Shown here: positions 8,429 through 19,926 of the stretch, one piece after another
How the letters are laid out: every line of letters starts with the position of its first letter
Numbering within the stretch: the first letter of the stretch is position 1
Assembly: GCA_963855995.1 (NCBI GenBank)
Contig: OY979716.1
Span: 54,006,158 to 54,070,157 of the forward strand
Reading direction: 5' to 3'
Source of the DNA: Muricea muricata
Taxonomy: Eukaryota > Cnidaria > Anthozoa > Malacalcyonacea > Plexauridae
DNA length: 64,000 nucleotides
Notes under the pieces: model-generated
What the model saw: the letters and a program-made list of their open reading frames with translations, nothing else
Databases searched by the model: none
Told to the model about the DNA's origin: nothing
Position numbers and translations under genes: made by a program

Positions 8429-8693
8429 CAATATTTTCTGCATGTTGTTAAACTATGCAATTGTGGCATAAAAAGTGGAATTTTTTTCTCTCAATTTTGA
8501 TATGCCTCTTCCAAATTACTATTTGAAAAAAAACTGTTAATGTACTACTGTTGCTGTGCCAGGCGAACATGCAAGGCGAGGGTTACTGAATCTCTAGCAA
8601 CTGCCATGCAACAAGTTTCCACATCCCACACAACAACTTCAATGAAACAGCATGGCACATCTAACAACTGATGGCCGATAAATAAAATGAAAC

Positions 8694-8774
8694 TGGCAGC
8701 GGTTGGATTCGAACCCACGCCATAGAATGACTGGTGCCTAAAACCGGCGCCTTAGACCACTCGGCCACGCTACC
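8694..8774 (-). tRNA. tRNA-Leu(TAG), unit 7
   Basis: G51/A63 mismatch plus C28/A42 in the anticodon stem. Confidence 0.72.
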
Positions 8775-9010
8775 ACCTTCATCTCGATGGTGTTTCTTTT
8801 TGCTTTACACGCCCTAATTATATATTTAGTATGGTAATCTCTCTCGCTTTCAGGTATTATTTACGGGATTCCTAACATTTTCTACGACAGAAGTAAAATT
8901 TAAAAAAGTAATATTTCCAAATACCTATTTCGGAGAAAGTTTTTCAGAATATATAACATAAAAATAGACCTGGTTTCCAAAGTTAGTAATGTTACAAGTC
9001 TTGGAATTAT

Positions 9011-9082
9011 GGGTTTGCACGGGAATCGAACCCGTGACCTCTCGCACCCGAAGCGAGAATGATACCTCTAGACCAGCAAGCC
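9011..9082 (-). tRNA. tRNA-Pro(CGG), unit 8
   Basis: Consensus A box (TAGAGG) and intact T arm. Confidence 0.9.
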
Positions 9083-9437
9083 GAGAACAATCCCACCAAC
9101 ATCCAACATTTTTTTAAGAAAGGATTTGAAAAACAATAAGAAGGTTATACCATCGGCAACTGTGATCGAGGTCAGTAAATTTATTGTGTTCTGCACCAAA
9201 CATGAACTGGTGGTTCCAGACCCACTTCCAGATTCTTTTTCAGTCACTATTTGCGCTGTTTGTAATATTTCGTGTAGGACAGAAATTAAATTTTTAAAGC
9301 AATACTTTTAATGGGGCTTATCGGGAGAAAGTGTGTCAGAACATAAAACATTAAAATAAATGATATGCAATCGTCACAAACGTTTCCAAGCTTATCAATC
9401 ACTCAAAAAAGTTCTTTTTCTGCAGTTTTTTAATTAT

Positions 9438-9509
9438 GGGCTTGCACGCCGATCAAACTTGTGACCACTCGCACCTTAAAAGAGGAGCACATTACTAAAC
9501 AAGTAAGCC
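9438..9509 (-). pseudogene. tRNA-Pro-like relic, unit 8
   Basis: TTTGA core and a T-stem change (GCC for GCG), shared with units 36, 41, 46 and 50. Confidence 0.7.
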
Positions 9510-9632
9510 AGGAATTATTACAGGATATCTAACAATTTGTCACAAAAATAAGAGGAAAATAATCAAAAAAGTATCACCATTATCATTCATGATCGTGGTT
9601 AGTAAATTTAGTTTTGGTTGTGGCCTGAAGAT

Positions 9633-9705
9633 GGCCTCGTGGCCAAATGGATAAGGTGTCTGACCTCAGATCAGAAAATTGAAGGCTCAAATCTTGTCGG
9701 GGTCG
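9633..9705 (+). tRNA. tRNA-Arg body with opal anticodon TCA, unit 8
   Basis: Loop CCTCAGA: G36 to A gives anticodon TCA at 9666-9668, complementary to UGA. The invariant T33 is C and the T stem has a further change (CTTGT), so this is more likely a decayed copy than a working suppressor. Confidence 0.6.
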
Positions 9706-9972
9706 CAATATTTTCTGCATGTTGTTAAACTATGCAATTGTGGCATAAAAAGTGGAATTTTTTTTCTCTCAATTTTGATATGCCTATTCCAAATTACTAA
9801 TTGACAAAAAAACTGTTAATGTACTACTGTTGCTGTCCCAGGCGAACATGCAAGGCAAGGGTTACTGAATCTGTAGCAACTGCCATGCAACAAGTTTCCA
9901 CATCCCGCATAACAACTTCAATGAAACAGCATGGCACATCTAACAGCTGATGGCCCATAAATAAAACGAAAC

Positions 9973-10053
9973 TAGCAGCGGTGGGATTCGAACCCAGGCC
10001 ATAGAAAGACTGGTGCCTAAAACCAGGGCCTTAGACCACTCAGCCACGCTACC
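9973..10053 (-). tRNA. tRNA-Leu(TAG), unit 8, decayed
   Basis: Several lesions together: G1-U72, C49/C65, a change at the D/anticodon-stem junction and altered variable arm. Confidence 0.55.
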
Positions 10054-10289
10054 AGCTTCATCTCCATGGTGTTTCTTTTTGCTTTACACGCCCTAATTAT
10101 ATATTTAGTATGGCAATCTCTCTCGCTTTCAGGTATTATTTACGGGATTCCTAACATTTTCTACGACAGAAGTAAAATTTAAAAAAGTAATATTTCCAAA
10201 TACCTATTTCGGAGAAAGTTTTTCAGAATATATAACATAAAAATAGACCTGGTTTCCAAAGTTAGTAATGTTACAAGTCCCGGAATTAT

Positions 10290-10361
10290 CGGTTTGCACG
10301 GGAATCGAACCCGTGACCTCTCGCACCCGAAGCGAGAATAATACCTGTAGACCAGCAAGCC
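10290..10361 (-). tRNA. tRNA-Pro(CGG) with G73, unit 9
   Basis: The discriminator is G, not C. The body is otherwise as unit 6. Confidence 0.82.
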
Positions 10362-10716
10362 GAGAACAATCCCACCAACATCCAACATTTTTTTAAGAAA
10401 GGATTTGAAAAACAATAACAAGGTAATACCATCGGCAACTGTGATCGAGGTCAGTAAATTTATTGTGTTCTGCACCAGAGATGAACTGGTGGTTCCAGAC
10501 CCACTTCCAGATTCTTTTTCAGTCACTATTTGCGCTGTTTGTAATATTTCGTGTAGGACAGAAATTAAATTTTTAAAGCAATACTTTTAATGGGGCTTAT
10601 CGGGAGAAAGTGTGTCAGAACATAAAACATTAAAATAAATGATATGCAATCGTCACAAACGTTTCCAAGCTTATCAATCACTCAAAAAAGTTCTTTTTGT
10701 GCAGTTTTTTAACTAC

Positions 10717-10788
10717 GGGCTTGCACGCGGATCGAACTTGTGACCACTTGCACCTTAAAAGAGGAGCACATTACTAAGCAAGTAAGCC
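10717..10788 (-). pseudogene. tRNA-Pro-like relic, unit 9
   Basis: TTCGA core; extra D-loop change shared with unit 11. Confidence 0.7.
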
Positions 10789-10911
10789 AGGAATTATTAA
10801 AGGATATCTAACAATTTGTCAATAAAATAAGAGGAAAATAATCAAAAAAGTATCACCATTATCATTCGTGATCGTGGTTCGTAAATTTAGTTTTGGTTGT
10901 GGCCTCAAGAC

Positions 10912-10984
10912 GGCCTCGTGGCCAAATGGATGAGGTGTCTGACTTCGGATCAGAAAATTGAAGGTTCAAATCCTGTCTGGGTTG
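10912..10984 (+). tRNA. tRNA-Arg(TCG), unit 9
   Basis: TTCAA T loop, A13/A22 mismatch, and G67 to T disrupting the acceptor. Confidence 0.7.
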
Positions 10985-11249
10985 CAATATTTTCTGCATG
11001 TTGTTAAACTATGCAATTGTGGCATAAAAAGTGGAATTTTTTTCTCTGAATTTTGATATGCCTCTTCCAAATTACTATTTGACAAAAAACTGTTAATGTA
11101 CTACTATTGCTGTGCCAGGCGAACATGCAAGGCGAGGGTTACTGAATCTCTAGCAACTGCCATGCAACAAGTTTCCACATCCCGCACAACAACTTCAATG
11201 AAACAGCATGGCACATCTAACAGCTGATGGCCCATAAATAAAACGAAAC

Positions 11250-11330
11250 TGGCAGCGGTGGGATTCGAACGCACGCCATAGAATGACTGGTGCCTAAAAC
11301 CAGCGCCTTAGACCACTCGGCCACGCTACC
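11250..11330 (-). tRNA. tRNA-Leu(TAG), unit 9
   Basis: C52/C62 T-stem mismatch alters the first B-box base. Confidence 0.72.
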
Positions 11331-11566
11331 ACCTTCATCTCCATGGTGTTTCTTTTTGCTTTACATGCCCTAATTATATATTTAGTAAGGCAATCTCTCT
11401 CGCTTTCAGGTATTATTTACGGGATTCCTAACATTTTCTACGACAGAAGTAAAATTTAAAAAAGTAATATTTCCAAATACCTATTTCGGAGAAAGTTTTT
11501 CAGAATATATAACATAAAAATAGACCTGGTTTCCAAAGTTAGTAATGTTACAAGTCCCGGAATTAT

Positions 11567-11638
11567 CGGTTTGCACGGGAATCGAACGTGTGACCTCTCG
11601 CACCCGAAGCGAGAATGATACCTCTAGACCAGCAAGCC
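11567..11638 (-). tRNA. tRNA-Pro(CGG) with G73, unit 10, T arm damaged
   Basis: T stem ACACG/CCCGT has two adjacent mismatches (51/63 and 52/62), B box starts CG, discriminator G. A box is consensus. Confidence 0.65.
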
Positions 11639-11993
11639 GAGAACAATCCCACCAACATCCAACATTTTTTTAAGAAAGGATTTGAAAAACAATAACAAGG
11701 TTATACCATCGGCAACTGTGATCGAGGTCAGTAAATTTATTGTGTTCTGCACCAGAGATGAACTGGTGGTTCCAGACCCACTTCCAGATTCTTTTTCAGT
11801 CACTATTTGCGCTGTTTGTAATATTTCATGTAGGACAGAAATTAAATTTTTAAAGCAATACTTTTAATGGGGCTTCTCGGGAGAAAGCGTGTCAGAACAT
11901 AAAACATTAAAATAAATGATATGCAATTGTCACAAACGTTTCCAAGCTTATCAATCACTCAAGAAAGTTCTTTTTGTGCAGTTTTTTAACTAT

Positions 11994-12065
11994 GGGCTTG
12001 CACGCGGATCGAACTTGTGACCACTCGCACCTTAAAAGAGGAGCACATTACTAAACAAGTAAGCC
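11994..12065 (-). pseudogene. tRNA-Pro-like relic, unit 10
   Basis: As unit 1; TTCGA core. Confidence 0.7.
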
Positions 12066-12188
12066 AGGAATTATTACAGGATATCTAACAATTTGTCACA
12101 AAAATAAGAGGAAAATAATAAAAAAAGTATCACCATTATCATTCGTGATAGTGGTTCGTAAATTTAGTTTTGGTTGTGGCCTCAAGAC

Positions 12189-12261
12189 GGCCTCGTGGCC
12201 TAATGGATGAGGTGTCTGACGTCGGATCAGAAAATTGAAGGTTCAAATCCTGTCGGGGTTG
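12189..12261 (+). tRNA. tRNA-Arg(TCG), unit 10, U33 lost
   Basis: Good A and B boxes, but the invariant T33 of the anticodon loop is G, which should block normal decoding. Confidence 0.65.
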
Positions 12262-12526
12262 CAATATTTTCTGCATGTTGTTAAACTATGCAATTGTGGC
12301 ATAAAAAGTGGAATTTTTTTCTCTGAATTTTGATATGCCTCTTCCAAATTACTATTTCACAAAAAACTGTTAATGTACTACTGTTGCTGTCCCAGGCGAA
12401 CATGCAAGGCGAGGGTTACTGAATCTCTAGCAACTGCCATGCAACAAGTTTCCACATCCCGCACAACAACTTCAATGAAACAGCATGGCACATCTAACAG
12501 CTGATGGCCCATAAATAAAACGAAAC

Positions 12527-12607
12527 TGGCAGCGGTGGGATTCGAACCCACGCCATAGAATGACTGGTGCCTAAAACCAGCGCCTTAGACCACTCGGCCA
12601 CGCTACC
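12527..12607 (-). tRNA. tRNA-Leu(TAG), unit 10
   Basis: Fully consensus copy. Confidence 0.92.
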
Positions 12608-12843
12608 ACCTTCATCTCCATGGTGTTTCTTTTTGCTTTACTTGCCCTAATTAGATATTTAGTAAGGCAATCTCTCTCGCTTTCAGGTATTATTTACGGG
12701 ATTCCTAACATTTTCTACGACAGAAGTAAAATTTAAAAAAGTAATATTTCCAAATACCTATTTCGGAGAAAGTTTTTCAGAATATATAACATAAAAATAG
12801 ACCTGGTTTCCAAAGTTAGTAATGTTACAAGTCCCGGAATTAT

Positions 12844-12915
12844 CGGTTTGCACGGGAATCGAACGTGTGACCTCTCGCACCCGAAGCGAGAATGATACCT
12901 CTAGACCAGCAAGCC
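12844..12915 (-). tRNA. tRNA-Pro(CGG) with G73, unit 11, T arm damaged
   Basis: Same double T-stem mismatch and G73 as unit 10. Confidence 0.65.
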
Positions 12916-13270
12916 GAGAACAATCCCACCAACATCCAACATTTTTTTAAGAAAGGATTTGAAAAACAATAACAAGGTTATACCATCGGCAACTGTGATC
13001 GAGGTCAGTAAATTTATTGTGTTCTGCACCAGAGATGAACTGGTGGTTCCAGACCCACTTCAAGATTCTTTTTCAGTCACTATTTGCGCTGTTTGTAATA
13101 TTTCGTGTAGGACAGAAATTAAATTTTTAAAGCAATACTTTTAATGGGGCTTATCGGGAGAAAGTGTGTCAGAACATAAAACATTAAAATAAATGATATG
13201 CAATCGTCACAAACGTTTCCAAGCTTATCAATCACTCAAGAAAGTTCTTTTTGTGCAGTTTTTTAACTAC

Positions 13271-13342
13271 GGGCTTGCACGCGGATCGAACTTGTGACCA
13301 CTCGCACCTTAAAAGAGGAGCACATTACTAAGCAAGTAAGCC
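13271..13342 (-). pseudogene. tRNA-Pro-like relic, unit 11
   Basis: As unit 9. Confidence 0.7.
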
Positions 13343-13465
13343 AGGAATTATTAAAGGATATCTAACAATTTGTCAATAAAATAAGAAAAAAATAATCCAA
13401 AAAGTATCACCATTATCATTCGTGATCGTAATTCGTAAATTTAGTTTTGGTTGTGGCCTCAAGAC

Positions 13466-13538
13466 GGCCTCGTGGCCTAATGGATGAGGTGTCTGACTTC
13501 GGATCAGAAAATTGAAGGTTCAAATCCTGTCGGGGTTG
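13466..13538 (+). tRNA. tRNA-Arg(TCG), unit 11
   Basis: Well preserved; GGATGAGG D arm with T13-G22 wobble. Confidence 0.87.
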
Positions 13539-13803
13539 CAATATTTTCTGCATGTTGTTAAACTATGCAATTGTGGCATAAAAAGTGGAATTTTTTTCTC
13601 TGAATTTTGATATGCCTCTTCCAAATTACTATTTGACAAAAAACTGTTAATGTACTACTGTTGCTGTGCCAGGCGAACATGCAAGGCGAGGGTTACTGAA
13701 TCTCTAGCAACTGCCATGCAACAAGTTTCCACATCCCGCACAACAACTTCAATGAAACAGCATGGCACATCTAACAGCTGATGGCCCATAAATAAAACGA
13801 AAC

Positions 13804-13884
13804 TGGCAGCGGTGGGATTCGAACGCACGCCATAGAATGACTGGTGCCTAAAACCAGCGCCTTAGACCACTCGGCCACGCTACC
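13804..13884 (-). tRNA. tRNA-Leu(TAG), unit 11
   Basis: C52/C62 mismatch as in unit 9. Confidence 0.72.
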
Positions 13885-14120
13885 ACCTTCATCTCCATGG
13901 TGTTTCTTTTTGCTTTACATGCCCTAATTATATATTTAGTAAGGCAATCTCTCTCGCTTTCAGGTATTATTTACGGGATTCCTAACATTTTCTACGACAG
14001 AAGTAAAATTTAAAAAAGTAATATTTCCAAATACCTATTTCGGAGAAAGTTTTTCAGAATATATAACATAAAAATAGACCTGGTTTCCAAAGTTAGTAAT
14101 GTTACAAGTCCCGGAATTAT

Positions 14121-14192
14121 CGGTTTGCACGGGAATCGAACGTGTGACCTCTCGCACCCGAAGCGAGAATGATACCTGTAGACCAGCAAGCC
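14121..14192 (-). tRNA. tRNA-Pro(CGG) with G73, unit 12, T arm damaged
   Basis: Double T-stem mismatch and G73 as in unit 10, with C15 in the A box. Confidence 0.62.
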
Positions 14193-14547
14193 GAGAACAA
14201 TCCCACCAACATCCAACATTTTTTTAAGAAAGGATTTGAAAAGCAATAACAAGGTAATACCATCGGCAACTGTGATCGAGGTCAGTAAATTTATTGTGTT
14301 CTGCACCAGAGATGAACTGGTGGTTCCAGACCCACTTCCAGATTCTTTTTCAGTCACTATTTGCGCTGTTTGTAATATTTCGTGTCGGACAGAAATTAAA
14401 TTTTTAAAGCAATACTTTTAATGGGGCTTCTCAGGAGAAAGTGTGTCAGAACATACAACATGAAAATAAATGATATGCAATCGTCACAAACGTTTCTAAG
14501 CTTATCAATCACTCAAAAAAGTTCTTTTTCTTCAGTTTTTTAATTAT

Positions 14548-14619
14548 GGGCTTGCACGCGGATCAAACTTGTGACCACTTGCACCTTACAAGAGCAGCAC
14601 ATTACTAAACAAGTAAGCC
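14548..14619 (-). pseudogene. tRNA-Pro-like relic, unit 12
   Basis: TTTGA core; shares the AGAGCAGCAC variant only with unit 15. Confidence 0.7.
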
Positions 14620-14742
14620 AGGAATTATTACAGGATATCTAACAATTTGTCACAAAAATAAGAGGAAAATAATCAAAAAAGTATCACCATTATCATTCGT
14701 GATTGTGGTTCGTAAATTTAGTTTTGGTTGTGGCCTGAAGAT

Positions 14743-14815
14743 GGCCTCGTGGCCAAATGGATAAGGTGTCTGACTTCGGATCAGAAAATTGAGGGCTCAA
14801 ATCCTGTCGGGGTCG
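14743..14815 (+). tRNA. tRNA-Arg(TCG), unit 12
   Basis: TCG, T54C, GAGGG T stem, A13/A22 mismatch. Confidence 0.68.
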
Positions 14816-15081
14816 CAATCTTTTCTGCATGTTGTTAAACTATGCAATTGTGGCATAAAAAGTGGAATTTTTTTTCTCTCAATTTTGATATGCCTATTCC
14901 AAATTACTATTTGACAAAAAACTGTTAATGTACTACTGTTGCTGTCCCAGGCGAACATGCAAGGCGAGGGTTACTGAATCTGTAGCAACTGCCATGCAAC
15001 AAGTTTCCACATCCCGCACAACAACTTCAATGAAACAGCATGGCACATCTAACAGCTGATGGCCCATAAATAAAACGAAAC

Positions 15082-15162
15082 TGGCAGCGGTGGGATTCGA
15101 ACCCACGCCATAGAATAACTGGTGCCTAAAACCAGCGCCTTAGACCACTCCGCCACGCTACC
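15082..15162 (-). tRNA. tRNA-Leu(TAG), unit 12
   Basis: C12G breaks one D-stem pair; B box intact. Confidence 0.75.
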
Positions 15163-15398
15163 ACCTTCATCTCGATGGTGTTTCTTTTTGCTTTAGACGC
15201 CCTAATTATATATTTAGTATGGTAATCTCTCTCGCTTTCAGGTATTATTTACGGGATTCCTAACATTTTGTACGACAGAAGTAAAATTTAAAAAAGTAAT
15301 ATTTCCAAATACCTATTTCAGAGAAAGTTTTTCAGAATATATAACATAAAAATAGACCTGGTTTCCAAAGTTAGTAATGTTACGAGTCCCAGAATTAT

Positions 15399-15470
15399 GG
15401 GTTTGCACGGGAATCGAACCTGTGACCTCTCGCACCCGAAGCGAGAATAATACCTGTAGACCAGCAAGCC
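15399..15470 (-). tRNA. tRNA-Pro(CGG), unit 13
   Basis: A51/C63 T-stem mismatch; C15 in the A box. Confidence 0.77.
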
Positions 15471-15825
15471 GAGAACAATCCCACCAACATCCAAAATTTT
15501 TTTAAAAAAGGATTTGAAAAACAATAACAAGGTAATACCATCGGCAACTGTGATCGAGGTCAGTAAATTTATTGTGTTCTGCACCAGAGATTAACTGGTG
15601 GTTCCAGACCCACTTCCAGATTCTTTTTCAGTCACTATTTGCGCTGTTTGTAATATTTCGTGTACGACAGAAACTAAATTTTTAAAGCAATACTTTTAAT
15701 GGGGCTTCTCGGGAGAAAGTGTGTCAGAACATACAAGATTAAAATAAATGATATGCAATCGTCACAAACGTTTCCAAGCTTATCAATCACTCAAAAAAGT
15801 TCTTTTTCTGCAGTTTTTTAATTAT

Positions 15826-15897
15826 GGGCTTGCACGCGGATCAAACTTGTGACCACTCGCACCTTAAAAGAGGAGCACATTACTAAACAAGTAAGCC
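15826..15897 (-). pseudogene. tRNA-Pro-like relic, unit 13
   Basis: TTTGA core. Confidence 0.7.
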
Positions 15898-16020
15898 AGG
15901 AATTATTACAGGATATCTAACAATTTGTCACAAAAATAAGAGGAAAATAATCAAAAAAGTATCACCATGATCATTCGTGATCGTGGTTAGTAAATTTAGT
16001 TTTGGTTGTGGCCTGAAGAT

Positions 16021-16093
16021 GGCCTCGTGGCCAAATGGATAAGGTGTCTGACTACGGATCAGAAAATTGAAGGCTCAAATCCTGTCGGGGTCG
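16021..16093 (+). tRNA. tRNA-Arg(ACG), unit 13
   Basis: ACG, T54C, A13/A22 mismatch; first of a run of ACG units (13-17). Confidence 0.7.
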
Positions 16094-16359
16094 CAATCTT
16101 TTCTGCATGTTGTTAAACTATGCAATTGTGGCATAAAAAGTGGAATTTTTTTTCTCTCAATTTTGATATGCCTATTCCAAATTACTATTTGACAAAAAAC
16201 TGTTAATGTACTACTGTTGCTGTCCCAGGCGAACATGCAAGGCGAGGGTTACTGAATCTGTAGCAACTGCCATGCAACAAGTTTTCACATCCCGCAAAAC
16301 AACTTCAATGAAACAGCATGGCACATCTAACAGCTGATGGCCCATAAATAAAACGAAAC

Positions 16360-16440
16360 TGGCAGCGGTGGGATTCAAACCCACGCCATAGAATGACTGG
16401 TGCCTAAAACCAGCGCCTTAGACCACTCGGCCACGCTACC
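16360..16440 (-). tRNA. tRNA-Leu(TAG), unit 13, B box damaged
   Basis: C56T; all stems paired. Confidence 0.65.
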
Positions 16441-16676
16441 ACCTTCATCTCGATAGTGTTTCTTTTTGCTTTAGACGCCCTAATTATATATTTAGTATGG
16501 TAATCTCTCTCGCTTTCAGGTATTATTTACGGGATTCCTAACATTTTGTACGACAGAAGTAAAATTTAAAAAAGTAATATTTCCAAATACCTATTTCAGA
16601 GAAAGTTTTTCAGAATTTATAACATAAAAATAGACCTGGTTTCCAAAGCTAGTAATGTTACGAGTCCCAGAATTAT

Positions 16677-16748
16677 GGGTTTGCACGGGAATCGAACCCG
16701 TGACCTCTCGCACCCGAAGCGAGAATAATACCTGTAGACCAGCAAGCC
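16677..16748 (-). tRNA. tRNA-Pro(CGG), unit 14
   Basis: Same sequence type as unit 6. Confidence 0.87.
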
Positions 16749-17103
16749 GAGAACAACCCCACCAACATCCAAAATTTTTTTAAAAAAGGATTTGAAAAAC
16801 AATAACAAGGTAATACCATCGGCAACTGTGATCGAGGTCAGTAAATTTATTGTGTTCTGCACCAGAGATTAACTGGTGGTTCCAGACCCAGTTCCAGATT
16901 CTTTTTCAGTCACTATTTGCGCTGTTTGTAATATTTCGTGTAGGACAGAAATTAAATTTTTCAAGCAATACTTTTAATGGGGCTTCTCGGGAGAAAGTGT
17001 GTCAGAACATACAAGATTAAAATAAATGATATGCAATCGTCACAAACGTTTCCAAGCTTATCAATCACTCAAAAAAGTTCTTTTTCTGCAGTTTTTTAAT
17101 TAT

Positions 17104-17175
17104 GGGCTTGCACGCGGATCAAATTTGTGACCACTCGCACCTTAAAAGAGGAGCACATTACTAAACAAGTAAGCC
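17104..17175 (-). pseudogene. tRNA-Pro-like relic, unit 14
   Basis: TTTGA core with one further T-stem change. Confidence 0.7.
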
Positions 17176-17298
17176 AGGAATTATTACAGGATATCTAACA
17201 ATTTGTCACAAAAATAAGAGGAAAATAATCAAAAAAGTATCACCATGATCATTCGTGATCGTGGTTAGTAAATTTAGTTTTGGTTGTGGCCTGAAGAT

Positions 17299-17371
17299 GG
17301 CCTCGTGGCCAAATGGATAAGGTGTCTGACTACGGATCAGAAAATTGAAGGCTCAAATCCTGTCGGGGTCG
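17299..17371 (+). tRNA. tRNA-Arg(ACG), unit 14
   Basis: ACG, T54C, A13/A22 mismatch. Confidence 0.7.
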
Positions 17372-17637
17372 CAATCTTTTCTGCATGTTGTTAAACTACG
17401 CAATTGTGGCATAAAAAGTGGAAGTTTTTTTCTCTCAATTTTGATATGCCTATTCCAAATTACTATTTGACAAAAAACTGTTAATGTACTACTGTTGCTG
17501 TCCCAGGCGAACATGCAAGGCGAGGGTTACTGAATCTGTAGCAACTGCCATGCAACAAGTTTTCACATCCCGCACAACAACTTCAATGAAACAGCATGGC
17601 ACATCTAACAGCTGATGGCCCATAAATAAAACGAAAC

Positions 17638-17718
17638 TGGCAGCGGTGGGATTCGAACCCACGCCATAGAATAACTGGTGCCTAAAACCAGCGCCTTAGA
17701 CCACTCCGCCACGCTACC
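17638..17718 (-). tRNA. tRNA-Leu(TAG), unit 14
   Basis: C12G in the D stem; intact B box. Confidence 0.75.
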
Positions 17719-17953
17719 ACCTTCATCTCGATGGTGTTTCTTTTTGCTTTAGACGCTTTAATTATATATTTAGTATGGTAATCTCTCTCGCTTTCAGGTA
17801 TTATTTACGGGATTCCTAACATTTTGTACGACAGAAGTAAAATTTAAAAAAGTAATACTTCCAAATACCTATTTCGGAGAAAGTTTTTCAGAATATATAA
17901 CATAAAAATAGACCTGGTTTCCAAAGTTAGAATGTTACGAGTCCCAGAATTAT

Positions 17954-18025
17954 GGGTTTGCACGGGAATCGAACCCGTGACCTCTCGCACTCGAAGCGAG
18001 AATAATACCTGTAGACCAGCAAGCC
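17954..18025 (-). tRNA. tRNA-Pro body with Ser anticodon CGA, unit 15
   Basis: Loop TTCGAGT as in unit 2; remaining body intact. Confidence 0.8.
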
Positions 18026-18380
18026 GAGAACAATCCCACCAACATCCAACATTTTTTTAAGAAAGGATTTGAAAAGCAATAACAAGGTAATACCATCGGC
18101 AACTGTGATCGAGGTCAGTAAATTTATTGTGTTCTGCACCAGAGATGAACTGGTGGTTCCAGACCCACTTCCAGATTCTTTTTCAGTCACTATTTGCGCT
18201 GTTTGTAATATTTCGTGTAGGACAGAAATTAAATTTTTAAAGCAATACTTTTAATGGGGCTTCTCAGGAGAAAGTGTGTCAGAACATACAACACGAAAAT
18301 AAATGATATGCAATCGTCACAAACGTTTCTAAGCTTATCAATCACTAAAAAAAGTTCTTTTTCTTCAGTTTTTTAATTAT

Positions 18381-18452
18381 GGGCTTGCACGCGGATCAAA
18401 CTTGTGACCACTTGCACCTTACAAGAGCAGCACATTACTAAACAAGTAAGCC
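18381..18452 (-). pseudogene. tRNA-Pro-like relic, unit 15
   Basis: TTTGA core; as unit 12. Confidence 0.7.
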
Positions 18453-18575
18453 AGGAATTATTACAGGATATCTAACAATTTGTCACAAAAATAAGAGGAA
18501 AATAATCAAAAAAGTATCACCATGATCATTCGTGATCGTGGTTAGTAAATTTAGTTTTGGTTGTGGCCTGAAGAT

Positions 18576-18648
18576 GGCCTCGTGGCCAAATGGATAAGGT
18601 GTCTGACTACGGATCAGAAAATTGAAGGCTCAAATCCTGTCGGGGTCG
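18576..18648 (+). tRNA. tRNA-Arg(ACG), unit 15
   Basis: ACG, T54C, A13/A22 mismatch. Confidence 0.7.
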
Positions 18649-18914
18649 CAATCTTTTCTGCATGTTGTTAAACTATGCAATTGTGGCATAAAAAGTGGAA
18701 TTTTTTTTCTCTCAATTTTGATATGCCTATTCCAAATTACTATTTGACAAAAAACTGTTAATGTACTACTGTTGCTGTCCCAGGCGAACATGCAAGGCGA
18801 GGGTTACTGAATCTGTAGCAACTGCCATGCAACAAGTTTTCACATCCCGCAAAACAACTTCAATGAAACAGCATGGCACATCTAACAGCTGATGGCCCAT
18901 AAATAAAACGAAAC

Positions 18915-18995
18915 TGGCAGCGGTGGGATTCAAACCCACGCCATAGAATGACTGGTGCCCAAAACCAGCGCCTTAGACCACTCGGCCACGCTACC
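18915..18995 (-). tRNA. tRNA-Leu body with Pro anticodon TGG, unit 15
   Basis: The loop reads TTTGGGC: A35 became G (position 18960), turning TAG into TGG, which would read the proline codon CCA (and others in its box). The long variable arm and A73 remain leucine-type. C56T in the B box may silence it. Confidence 0.7.
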
Positions 18996-19231
18996 ACCTT
19001 CATCTCGATAGTGTTTCTTTTTGCTTTAGACGCCCTAATTATATATTTAGTATGGTAATCTCTCTCGCTTTCAGGTATTATTTACGGGATTCCTAACATT
19101 TTGTACGACAGAAGTAAAATTTAAAAAAGTAATATTTCCAAATACCTATTTCAGAGAAAGTTTTTCAGAATTTATAACATAAAAATAGACCTGGTTTCCA
19201 AAGTTAGTAATGTTACGAGTCCCAGAATTAT

Positions 19232-19303
19232 GGGTTTGCACGGGAATCGAACCCGTGACCTCTCGCACCCGAAGCGAGAATAATACCTGTAGACCAGCAA
19301 GCC
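19232..19303 (-). tRNA. tRNA-Pro(CGG), unit 16
   Basis: Same type as unit 6. Spacer markers show unit 16 is a close relative of unit 14, two units away. Confidence 0.87.
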
Positions 19304-19658
19304 GAGAACAACTCCACCAACATCCAAAATTTTTTTAAAAAAGGATTTGAAAAACAATAACAAGGTAATACCATCGGCAACTGTGATCGAGGTCAGTAAA
19401 TTTATTGTGTTCTGCACCAGAGATTAACTGGTGGTTCCAGACCCACTTCCAGATTCTTTTTCAGTCACTATTTGCGCTGTTTGTAATATTTCGTGTAGGA
19501 CAGAAATTAAATTTTTAAAGCAATACTTTTAATGGGGCTTCTCGGGAGAAAGTGTGTCAGAACATACAAGATTAAAATAAATGATATGCAATCGTCACAA
19601 ACGTTTCCAAGCTTATCAATCACTCAAAAAAGTTCTTTTTCTGCAGTTTTTTAATTAT

Positions 19659-19730
19659 GGGCTTGCACGCGGATCAAACTTGTGACCACTCGCACCTTAA
19701 AAGAGGAGCACATTACTAAACAAGTAAGCC
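19659..19730 (-). pseudogene. tRNA-Pro-like relic, unit 16
   Basis: TTTGA core. Confidence 0.7.
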
Positions 19731-19853
19731 AGGAATTATTACAGGATATCTAACAATTTGTCACAAAAATAAGAGGAAAATAATCAAAAAAGTATCACCA
19801 TGATCATTCGTGATCGTGGTTAGTAAATTTAGTTTTGGTTGTGGCCTGAAGAT

Positions 19854-19926
19854 GGCCTCGTGGCCAAATGGATAAGGTGTCTGACTACGGATCAGAAAAT
19901 TGAAGGCTCAAATCCTGTCGGGGTCG
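19854..19926 (+). tRNA. tRNA-Arg(ACG), unit 16
   Basis: ACG, T54C, A13/A22 mismatch. Confidence 0.7.
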
